A DNA stretch of 48,080 bases from Nitrospirota bacterium (lineage in GTDB: Bacteria; Nitrospirota; Thermodesulfovibrionia; Thermodesulfovibrionales; UBA6898). Below the pieces are notes generated by a model, which was not told the origin of the DNA, searched no databases, and worked only from the letters and a program-made list of their open reading frames with translations. The position numbers were made by a program, and so were the translations under genes. Shown here piece after piece: positions 42,215-48,080 of the stretch; the first letter of the stretch is position 1, and every line of letters begins with the position of its first letter. Location: assembly GCA_021825365.1 (NCBI GenBank), contig JAKAHR010000027.1, positions 1-48,080 on the forward strand, in the 5' to 3' direction.

Positions 42215-42354
42215 ACAGCACGCCTCTCCTCGTGACCCCATTGTAACAAAACAGCCAAAAAAATGCCGGGCTCATGAGGTGTGCTTCACGGGGAGAGACG
42301 GCTGCAGCAAGGCTTCGCAAGGCAAAGAGGCAGAGATATCCTCTGGCCTGCTCT

Positions 42355-42900
42355 TTAGCGGTGCCGTCTGAAGATAAGGGGCCCTTCTTCTCCGAGGATG
42401 CCCTTTTCCATCTCCGGCTTAAACTGGATACGGCAGGTCACCGTATGGTCCCTGATGACATAGGTAACATCCAGGATATCCGAATACCCGAATTCCAGGG
42501 GATAATAAAGAGGCTTGAGCTCATACCCGATGACACGGCCGTTGTAATCGAGTATCCTGCTCCACTGCGGCTTCCAGAAGGCGTAATGAAACCGGACAAA
42601 TTCCCCGGCATCACGCACCGCCTCCTCGGCGGGCACGTGCTTCCTGACCTTGTAGTCAAACTCGGGGGAGTAAAGCTCAAAGGTGTAGGGGGTGTCTTCC
42701 CCCGCGAGGATGGCGATATTCTCCAGGTCGCTGCCGTAACGCCCGCCGTGAAGAAAAAGGGTATAGGTGCCTGTTATCCCCTGGGGATCGACCTCCTGCG
42801 TCTTCAGGTAACGGGCCCCGGCGCAGCCATGCAGAAAAACCAGGACAACCCCCAGCATGATAACGATTCCACCAAACATCCGTGCACCGGTCCGCCGCAT
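42355..42900 (-). CDS. Putative lipoprotein, unknown function
   Basis: 181 residues. The N-terminus has a basic start, a hydrophobic core and the lipobox LHGC with Cys26, so it should be lipid-anchored. The rest is beta-rich with conserved-looking aromatic stretches (GITGTYTLFLHGGRYGSDLENIAIL is cited in part by its GRYGSDLEN core). GGAGGAGG precedes the ATG. No family was recognised. It is transcribed towards prmA. Confidence 0.72.
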   Translation of the reverse strand: MRRTGARMFGGIVIMLGVVLVFLHGCAGARYLKTQEVDPQGITGTYTLFLHGGRYGSDLENIAILAGEDTPYTFELYSPEFDYKVRKHVPAEEAVRDAGEFVRFHYAFWKPQWSRILDYNGRVIGYELKPLYYPLEFGYSDILDVTYVIRDHTVTCRIQFKPEMEKGILGEEGPLIFRRHR

Positions 42901-43035
42901 GCGTCCACCTCCTCCTCAATCTTATTCTATTATCAGAACGCCATGCGGTCAAATCCGGTCGTCGTGCGACACGAGGGGACCCCTTGCACCGCCCGGAGGG
43001 CGGAAAAAAGGCCTGCTCCATGCGAGGCAATCGGG

Positions 43036-43041
43036 TATAAT
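43036..43041 (+). promoter_or_regulatory. Candidate -10 element for the DUF3786 gene
   Basis: A perfect TATAAT six bases before the ATG at 43048. No good -35 is visible. The spacing would give a leaderless transcript. Confidence 0.35.
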
Positions 43042-43047
43042 GGGGTC

Positions 43048-43647
43048 ATGATACCGGGTCTTGAAAAGGCATGGGACATGCTCGAGGACATGGACCCGGA
43101 TGACGTCTGCCGGCGGGCACAGGCCTCTTTCGACAGCGTTACCCGGCGGTTCACCCTGAGGTCATTCGGCATGGATCTCCACGTTTCTCTTGCGGATCGT
43201 ACGATCACGAGCGACGACAGCCGGGCGGAGGTCCTCGTGAAGAGACTGTCCTGTTTTTCGGGTCTTTCCGTGCTCTGGTATATGGTATCGGCCCGGGGGG
43301 TCCCCCTCTCCGGCAGGCCGGTCCAGCCCTCTAACCTCAAGGGTGGGGATGTCTTTTTCCGGGGGACGCATGTGCTCCCCCTCGATCAGCTCGCGGGGAG
43401 ATACGGCAGGGACTTGGACGGCTTCATCACGAAGGCGACAGGATGGGGGGGCGAGGAGCGGCAGCACGGGGATGCCGCTTTCATGCTGTATCCCCTTCCG
43501 CGCATCCCGGTCGTGCTGATCATGTGGAGGGAGGACGAGGAATTCCCTGCGCGCGCCGACCTTCTCTTTGACTCCTCCTGCGAATCCCATGTCCCCCTGG
43601 ATATCCTCTGGTCGGTCGCCATGATGAGCATCCTCATCTGCATGTGA
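43048..43647 (+). CDS. DUF3786-domain protein
   Basis: 199 residues from the ATG at 43048 (a long upstream extension in frame lacks any start signal). The pattern GLEKAWDMLEDMDPDDVCRRA (cited in part), FDSVTRRFTLRSFGMDLHVS, then a core with GGDVFFRGTHVLPLD and a P.PRIPVVLIMWREDEEFPA segment before LFDSS matches DUF3786. This family is common in anaerobes that carry corrinoid enzymes, but its role is unproven. It is soluble with no signal peptide. Confidence 0.8.
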   Translation: MIPGLEKAWDMLEDMDPDDVCRRAQASFDSVTRRFTLRSFGMDLHVSLADRTITSDDSRAEVLVKRLSCFSGLSVLWYMVSARGVPLSGRPVQPSNLKGGDVFFRGTHVLPLDQLAGRYGRDLDGFITKATGWGGEERQHGDAAFMLYPLPRIPVVLIMWREDEEFPARADLLFDSSCESHVPLDILWSVAMMSILICM

Positions 43648-43672
43648 TCAGGCTTGCTCTGTACCCTGCCTG

Positions 43673-43701
43673 TTGCCGAAACAGTTCTCTTTCCTTATAA
43701 T
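43673..43701 (+). promoter_or_regulatory. Sigma-70-type promoter for the PstS-like gene
   Basis: TTGCCG (43673-43678), a 17-base spacer and a perfect TATAAT (43696-43701). The leader to the ATG at 43729 is about 20 bases and carries GGGAGGAG. Confidence 0.6.
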
Positions 43702-43728
43702 GAGGAACATTTTATGGGAGGAGTCGTC

Positions 43729-44553
43729 ATGAACAAACACTGTCTCGCCTTTATCATCACCCTTCCGCTTCTCTGCCTCCTTGTCGCCCCCGCCGGGGCA
43801 GCAGAAAAGGGAAAGATCCGGGTCGCCGGCTCCGGAGGCATGATTCCCCTCGTCACCGAACTGGCCAAACATTTTATGGCTGAGAGGCCTGATGTGCTGA
43901 TCGAGGTCAGCCAGAAGTCGATCCAGTCGTCGGGAGGAATTGAGGGAGCTGCGGGGGGCAGCCTTGAGATCGGGATGTCCAACAGGCCCCTGAAAGATGA
44001 TGAGCAAAAACTGGGCCTGGTTACCGCGGAAATCGCCCGCGTCGGCGTCGTCCTGGGCGCCAACAAGAACCTGACCGTTCGCAATATTACCAGCGATGCC
44101 CTGTGCAGCATCTACGAGGGCAAGATTACCAACTGGGAGGAACTGGGTGGTCACAAGGAGAAGATAATAGCCCTGTCCAAGCCGGAAAAGGACTCCATAA
44201 AGGAGACCATCCGGAAGGTGATCCCCTGCTTTAAGAACCTCCGGGAGGCGGCCACCGTCAAGATCATCCCGACTTCGCCCGAGATGACGACCGCCCTTGC
44301 CAACTCCCGGTGTGTCGGGTTCACCGACAGCGCCTTTGTCGGGGCCTCGCATGGGGCGATCCATGCCGTTGCCCTCGACGGTGTGGAGGCGACTGCGGAA
44401 AATATCAGGTCAGGCAAGTATAAGCTCCTCCAGGCTTTTCGCCTCGTGACCAAGGGCAAGCCCGACGGTAAGGTCAAGGACTTTATCGACTACGTCAAGG
44501 GCCCCAAGGGGAAACAGGTGATCGAGAAAAACGGCGCTATCTCCGTCAAATGA
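43729..44553 (+). CDS. PstS-like phosphate-type periplasmic binding protein
   Basis: 274 residues with a signal peptide (about 1-24). The mature part follows the PBP-like fold of phosphate-binding proteins: IRVAGSGGMIPLVTELAKHF at the start, the QKSIQSSGGIEGAAGG loop, EIGMSNRPLKDDE, and IYEGKITNWEELGG. The usual Ser/Thr-rich phosphate contacts are only partly present. No PstC/PstA/PstB or PhoU genes follow, so it may be an orphan sensor or a binding protein for another oxyanion. GGGAGGAG and a TATAAT promoter precede it. Confidence 0.83.
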   Translation: MNKHCLAFIITLPLLCLLVAPAGAAEKGKIRVAGSGGMIPLVTELAKHFMAERPDVLIEVSQKSIQSSGGIEGAAGGSLEIGMSNRPLKDDEQKLGLVTAEIARVGVVLGANKNLTVRNITSDALCSIYEGKITNWEELGGHKEKIIALSKPEKDSIKETIRKVIPCFKNLREAATVKIIPTSPEMTTALANSRCVGFTDSAFVGASHGAIHAVALDGVEATAENIRSGKYKLLQAFRLVTKGKPDGKVKDFIDYVKGPKGKQVIEKNGAISVK

Positions 44554-44566
44554 CGGTCGGGCGTAC

Positions 44567-44878
44567 CTAGCGCTGCGGCACAAACTCCGGCTCGCCATCG
44601 GCCGGTAAGTTCACCTTCACCAAAGCGTCTTTAATCGCCCCGACTGATGCCTGCGCATCATCAAAGACGACCGTCAGGGTCGTGGTCTCCGTGTCGTCGC
44701 GGACACTGATCACGCCGGGGACGGATGACGCCGCTGACGTAACAGCCAGCGCCCTGGTGGCACAGACCATCTCCGGCACCTTCAGCCGCACCGTGCGCTC
44801 GGCTGCGCCCGCGCCCGTCGCTCCCAGGAAAATGCCGCCGATAACGGCGCAGCCGATCCGTGTGGTATATCTCTTCAT
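44567..44878 (-). CDS. Exported HMA-like protein lacking the CxxC
   Basis: 103 residues with a signal peptide (about 1-25) and a ferredoxin-like heavy-metal-associated fold (about 28-98: VRLKVPEMVCATRA..VTSAASSVPGVISVRDDTET). Family members such as MerP bind metal with GMxCxxC. Here the loop reads EMVCATRA with only one Cys, so classical two-thiol binding is lost. GGGAGGT precedes the ATG. It converges on the PstS-like gene with 13 bases between. Confidence 0.72.
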   Translation of the reverse strand: MKRYTTRIGCAVIGGIFLGATGAGAAERTVRLKVPEMVCATRALAVTSAASSVPGVISVRDDTETTTLTVVFDDAQASVGAIKDALVKVNLPADGEPEFVPQR

Positions 44879-45011
44879 CGACGATACCTCCCGCTTTCTT
44901 ACTAGTGTAGCAAGCGGGGCGACGATCTGTACATTATCATACGGCAGGTGCAGCCGTTGCCGTCATGTCCGCTGTCCGGCGGTCCTTCACACCGCTCGCC
45001 TGGATGTCGTG

Positions 45012-45040
45012 TTGACATATGGACGGCCGGGATGTAGATT
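45012..45040 (+). promoter_or_regulatory. Sigma-70-type promoter for the HDOD gene
   Basis: TTGACA (45012-45017), a 17-base spacer and TAGATT (45035-45040). The leader is about 35 bases. Confidence 0.5.
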
Positions 45041-45080
45041 GGAACTGACGACAGGCGGTTGACTATGCTGACCATATCCG

Positions 45081-46628
45081 ATGACTGATAGCGCTCGACC
45101 CGGGACGAAGGAAAAGGTCCTTCTGAGGATCCGTCAGGCCAGCGAGTTCCCCGCAATGGCCAATACGGTAAATCTCGTCAACCAGTTCAAGGCCTCCGAA
45201 GACTCAACCATCACCCAGATGGCCAATATCATCCTGAAGGACTACGCCCTCACGACGAAGGTACTGAAGGTGGTAAACAGCGTCCACTATTATCAGTCCG
45301 GACAGGTGACCACCATCTCCCGCGCCATTTTTCTTCTCGGCTTCGAAAGCATAAAGAATATCGCCCTCACCCTCATGCTGTTCGACCGTCTCCACAAGCA
45401 CAGCTCCAACCGGGAACTCGTCGACGCGCTGGTCCAGACCTTTTACAGCAGCATCATCGCCCAGAAAATTGTCCACGACCTGAACTTCATCGAGGAGGAG
45501 GAGGCGTTCCTCTGCACGCTCCTGCACCCCCTGGGCAAGATCATGGTCGCCTTCTCCATGCCGGAAAAGGTGGCGGAGATACGTGCGCTGAGCGGTGAGA
45601 AGGACATTTCCGAAAACGCCGCATCACGCGCGGTCCTCGGTATATCCTACGAGGAGATCGGGACCACGATCGGACGGGAATGGAATTTCCCCGACAAGAT
45701 CATCGAAGGGATGAGGCATATCATCCCTTCCGAAATCACGCTGCACCCGGGCGCGGCGGAGAAGATCGCAAGCACCGCCACCTTTTCGACCGAGATATCC
45801 AACATCCTCGCTGCCGATTCCGGGAAGGAAGAAAAGGAAGCAAAACTCAAGGGGTTGGTGCAGTCCTATGCCGACCACTTCGGACCGGTCGGCAGGAATC
45901 TCCCCGGCTTCATCGGCTCCTCCCTGAAGGAACTCACGGAGTTTACCGGGGTCATGAACATCAGCCTTGCCGAGACCCGGATCGACAGGCAGGCGAAACA
46001 ATGGACAGCGGAAGAGGCCCCCGCCGCCCCGGCGGCAGAACTGCCCGCCCTCAGGACCGATTCCCTGAAGACGATCGACGCCTTCCTCGAGGCGGAGGAA
46101 TCGCCGGAGAACATATTCTCCAAGGGCATTCACGACATCAATGACGCCCTGTTCGGCCATTACTCCCTCAACGATGTCATCCGTATCGCCCTGGAGACGA
46201 TGTACCGCGGCATGCAGACGTCCGCGCTTTCGAGGGCTCTCTTTTTCGTGCGGAACACCTCCGAGCCGGTCATGAATGCGCGCCTCGGCTTCGGCTCCGA
46301 TATCGAGGAACTGAAGAAGTGGTTCGTCATCAGGACGGAAGGCGAAAACGATATATTCACCATGGCGATAACCGGACAGAAAGACCTGATTATCCGGGAT
46401 GTCGACGCGCCGGACATCGCCGGCTTTGTGCCCCGCTGGTACCGCGGGAAGATCGGAGGGCCGGTCTACGTCATCCTTCTGCCGCTGTCGGTGAGCAAGA
46501 AGATCATCGGGCTGTATTGCCTTGAAGGCCTGCGGGAGGGCTTCAGGGATATCTCGAAGGGACAATTCAACTACCTGCGCATCCTCCGCGACCAGTCGGT
46601 GCTGGCCATACAACAACTGCGCGGGTAA
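45081..46628 (+). CDS. HDOD-domain signalling protein with a GAF-like C-terminal domain
   Basis: 515 residues. The HDOD domain (about 10-215) has FPAMANTVNLVNQFKAS, LTTKVLKVVNS and the SRAIFLLGFESIKNIAL helix; the metal-dependent phosphodiesterase residues of true HD-GYP domains are lacking, as is normal for HDOD. A linker rich in Ala/Pro leads to a C-terminal region (about 350-515) with a GAF-like pattern (ALSRALFFVRN...LPLSVSKKIIGLYCLEG). Such proteins act in regulatory relays for motility, stress or DNA damage. Its target is not evident. The ribosome binding site is weak. Confidence 0.82.
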   Translation: MTDSARPGTKEKVLLRIRQASEFPAMANTVNLVNQFKASEDSTITQMANIILKDYALTTKVLKVVNSVHYYQSGQVTTISRAIFLLGFESIKNIALTLMLFDRLHKHSSNRELVDALVQTFYSSIIAQKIVHDLNFIEEEEAFLCTLLHPLGKIMVAFSMPEKVAEIRALSGEKDISENAASRAVLGISYEEIGTTIGREWNFPDKIIEGMRHIIPSEITLHPGAAEKIASTATFSTEISNILAADSGKEEKEAKLKGLVQSYADHFGPVGRNLPGFIGSSLKELTEFTGVMNISLAETRIDRQAKQWTAEEAPAAPAAELPALRTDSLKTIDAFLEAEESPENIFSKGIHDINDALFGHYSLNDVIRIALETMYRGMQTSALSRALFFVRNTSEPVMNARLGFGSDIEELKKWFVIRTEGENDIFTMAITGQKDLIIRDVDAPDIAGFVPRWYRGKIGGPVYVILLPLSVSKKIIGLYCLEGLREGFRDISKGQFNYLRILRDQSVLAIQQLRG

Positions 46629-46643
46629 CCAGAGGAGGAACTG

Positions 46644-47147
46644 ATGGAGGAGAAGAGAGTCCAGGACAGCAGCGTGGTAATGGCGCAGGTGATGCTGCCC
46701 CAGGACGCCAATCCGTCCGGCAACATACACGGGGGGGTGATCATGAAGCTCATCGACACGGCGGCGGCGGTGGTCGCCAGCAGGCATGCGCGCTGCAATA
46801 CCGTCACCGCTTCCATCGACCGGCTCGACTTCCATCATCCCGTATACGTCGGAGACCTCCTCTTCCTCAGGGCCGGAATCAACCTCGTGGGCAAGACCTC
46901 CATGGAGGTGGGTGTGCGGGTCGAGGCGGAAAACTCGATCACCGGCGAGGTGAGACACACCGCCTCCGCCTATCTCACCTTCGTCGCCCTGGACAGGAAC
47001 GGGAAGCCCCGGGAAGTGCCTCCCCTGATCCTTGAAACCGAAGAGGAGAGGCGAAGGAACCGGGAGGCCGAGACCAGGAAGGCCTCCCGCCTGGCAGAGC
47101 GGAAGCAGGAGGCCCGATGCCAGACCGACACCAGAACCTGCACGTAG
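46644..47147 (+). CDS. Hotdog-fold acyl-CoA thioesterase
   Basis: 167 residues of the YciA/ACOT type: VMAQVMLPQDANPSGNIHGGVIMKLID (cited by its ANPSGNIHGG active-site loop), then the TASIDRLDFHHPVYVGD strand and the VRVEAEN strand. It hydrolyses acyl-CoA to free fatty acid and CoA. A Glu/Arg-rich tail of about 35 residues extends beyond the domain. GAGGAGG precedes the ATG, 15 bases after the HDOD gene, so they may share a transcript. Confidence 0.87.
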   Translation: MEEKRVQDSSVVMAQVMLPQDANPSGNIHGGVIMKLIDTAAAVVASRHARCNTVTASIDRLDFHHPVYVGDLLFLRAGINLVGKTSMEVGVRVEAENSITGEVRHTASAYLTFVALDRNGKPREVPPLILETEEERRRNREAETRKASRLAERKQEARCQTDTRTCT

Positions 47148-47207
47148 TCCCTCTATCCTGTCTTGTCATCGCGCGAAATGACCGGAGAATGAATGTGAAA
47201 ACAAATT

Positions 47208-47232
47208 GGTGTTGTCTCCTGATGACAACACC
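47208..47232 (+). terminator. Hairpin after the thioesterase gene
   Basis: GGTGTTGTC (47208-47216) pairs exactly with GACAACACC (47224-47232) around a seven-base loop. No T run follows, so the terminator call is tentative. Confidence 0.4.
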
Positions 47233-47322
47233 GCCTCCGAAACAAGCACCCACGCCCTGATCAATATCCCTGTCAGCCGGTTATAGAAAATAGACAGGAC
47301 CAAATGCAACACGCCGTTCCTT

Positions 47323-47343
47323 CGCGGAGGAGACAGCTCCGCG
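47323..47343 (+). repeat. Short inverted repeat in the porin upstream region
   Basis: CGCGGAG (47323-47329) and CTCCGCG (47337-47343) form a 7 bp stem around seven bases. It may be a second terminator hairpin or a regulatory element. Confidence 0.3.
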
Positions 47344-47367
47344 GATCACTGCAGCGGTACTGCCGAC

Positions 47368-47391
47368 ATTATTGTTCATTACGAACATAAT
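47368..47391 (+). promoter_or_regulatory. Dyad, candidate enhancer site for a sigma-54 activator
   Basis: TGTTC (47373-47377), five bases, GAACA (47383-47387), extended by ATTA (47368-47371) and TAAT (47388-47391). Its centre is about 60 bases before the -24 element, in the usual range for NtrC-type upstream activator sites. Which regulator binds it is unknown. Confidence 0.45.
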
Positions 47392-47440
47392 TGTCTTTCT
47401 TACGAAAACAAAACCACGGGAAATCAAAGCTTTTTGTCGT

Positions 47441-47456
47441 TGGCACGGTTTTGGCC
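47441..47456 (+). promoter_or_regulatory. Sigma-54 (-24/-12) promoter for the porin gene
   Basis: The sequence TGGCACGGTTTTGGCC has the full TGGCACG -24 box and the required GG-N10-GC spacing (GG 47442-47443, GC 47454-47455). Predicted start about 47467 leaves a leader of about 40 bases with AGGAGG. This is the best sigma-54 match noticed in the window. Confidence 0.7.
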
Positions 47457-47506
47457 TCTACAGCGAAATCAACAGGGCACCGCTCAAAGAAAAGAAGGAG
47501 GAAGTG

Positions 47507-48080
47507 ATGAAGAAAAGGTTGGGAGTTATTGGAGTGGTTTCGATGGCTATCTTCATGCTGGCAGCGGCGCTGGGAGCCCCTGCCGGCGCGGAGGAGACGA
47601 AAACGGCCGGGACAGCCGCGGACGACATCAGGAAGGCACTCGGCATGAGCATCTATGTGCAGGGCGGCTATACGTACAATTTCAAGAATCCTGATTCGCA
47701 GGAGAACGACCTTCGGGTCTTCGACCACAAGGCAAACAGTTTCACCTTCGATCTTGCACAACTCGTCTTCACGAAAGAGGCCCCTGCGGGAGGCGTCGGC
47801 TATAAGCTGAAGCTGTCGGCAGGAGAGACCGCCAGGTTTGTCCATTCCCGCGGGCTCGGAAGTGCGGACGATGTCTTTGATCTTACCGAGGCGTATATCG
47901 ATTATCTGGCACCGCTGGGCAGGGGGCTGAAGCTTCGTTTCGGCAAGTTCGTTACCATGCACGGGGCCGAGGTGATAGAGGCGAAGGATAATTTCAACTA
48001 CTCCCGCTCGCTTCTCTTCAACTATGCGATACCCTTTACCCACACCGGCCTGATGGCCGGCTATGCCCTCTCCGACCAGG
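47507..48080 (+). CDS. BBP2-type outer-membrane porin, 5' part
   Basis: 191 residues are visible before the window ends. Signal peptide (about 1-28), then an amphipathic beta-barrel sequence: MSIYVQGGYTYNFKNPDSQE, FTFDLAQLVFTK, LTEAYIDYLAP, LKLRFGKFVTMHGAEVIEAKDN, and SRSLLFNYAIPFTHTGLMAGY (cited in parts). The GKF.T..GAEVIE..N.N.SRS.LF..AIPFTHTG signature is that of the putative beta-barrel porin-2 (OmpL-like) family. An AGGAGGAAG ribosome binding site and a sigma-54 promoter precede it. Its substrate is unknown. Confidence 0.85.
   Translation, partial: MKKRLGVIGVVSMAIFMLAAALGAPAGAEETKTAGTAADDIRKALGMSIYVQGGYTYNFKNPDSQENDLRVFDHKANSFTFDLAQLVFTKEAPAGGVGYKLKLSAGETARFVHSRGLGSADDVFDLTEAYIDYLAPLGRGLKLRFGKFVTMHGAEVIEAKDNFNYSRSLLFNYAIPFTHTGLMAGYALSDQ

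Larger units (their letters stand above)
47148..47506 (+). other. Regulatory intergenic region
   Basis: 359 bases without a supported gene. It holds two hairpins (47208-47232 and 47323-47343), a dyad near 47380 and a sigma-54 promoter at 47441, described separately. Confidence 0.6.

Noticed and set aside
42160..42354. tRNA or small RNA gene between prmA and the lipoprotein gene
   Set aside because: No T-loop consensus or cloverleaf could be drawn.
42274..43047. Long N-terminal extension of the DUF3786 gene
   Set aside because: It runs antisense through the lipoprotein gene, has no start signal, and the family begins near the ATG at 43048.
45624..46958. 444-codon minus-strand frame
   Set aside because: It overlaps the well-supported HDOD gene and thioesterase and has no family signature.

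Overview
This window reads as chromosomal DNA of a Gram-negative, GC-rich bacterium. It has an outer-membrane porin, Tat and Sec secretion signals, a lipoprotein, System II cytochrome c maturation (ResB/CcsA), several sigma-54 activators, an exosortase H locus, DUF3786 and YkgJ-type proteins, and a CbbQ/CbbO pair. That mix fits an anaerobic or microaerophilic Nitrospirota-like or deltaproteobacterial lineage. The taxon is inference; no rRNA or tRNA gene was found to anchor it.

Layout. (1) 1-3.9 kb: an AT-rich left edge with a cut-off gene, a SdpI-like membrane protein, then gltX and tilS, all on the minus strand. (2) 4.3-15.4 kb, plus strand: a family of four large secreted fibre-like proteins. 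They share a signal peptide and an Ig/FnIII-like N-terminal domain but carry different repeat stalks and C-terminal modules (H-type lectin-like, C1q-like, and two S74 intramolecular chaperones). A Tat-exported FAD oxidoreductase sits among them and a small secreted protein closes the block. Long identical DNA blocks and a stranded 3' gene tail show duplication and cassette exchange. (3) 15.5-19.5 kb: a hybrid histidine kinase with a FIST sensor, a Cys-rich mini-protein and a RodZ-like protein. (4) 19.6-24.2 kb: a KAS II enzyme faces a three-gene operon matching bacterial ceramide synthesis (serine palmitoyltransferase-like enzyme, ceramide reductase-like SDR, GNAT-like ceramide synthase candidate). 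(5) 24.2-31.7 kb, minus strand: a single-domain receiver, an NtrC-type regulator and a membrane kinase whose sensor domain has a heme-binding CxxCH, directly downstream of ccsA and resB, then a cupin and a zinc alcohol dehydrogenase.

(6) 31.8-34.5 kb: a small unknown protein, a second zinc alcohol dehydrogenase, a membrane peptide, a frameshifted YkgJ-type gene and a methyltransferase. (7) 34.6-39.4 kb, plus strand: a CbbQ-like AAA+ ATPase, a CbbO-like VWA protein and a PAS-sigma-54 activator. (8) 39.4-40.6 kb, minus strand: exosortase H and its associated membrane protein. (9) 40.6-47.1 kb: small Cys proteins, prmA, a lipoprotein, a DUF3786 protein, a PstS-like binding protein, an HMA-like protein, an HDOD protein and an acyl-CoA thioesterase. 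(10) The right edge holds the start of a BBP2-type porin behind a strong sigma-54 promoter candidate with an upstream dyad.

How the parts may work together (inference): ResB/CcsA attach heme to c-type cytochromes, and the neighbouring heme-motif kinase with its NtrC partner could report redox or heme status to sigma-54 promoters such as the one before the porin. The ceramide genes would remodel the outer membrane. The fibre proteins look like surface or matrix adhesins that diversify by swapping their ends. Long antisense reading frames opposite many genes are treated as codon-bias shadows.
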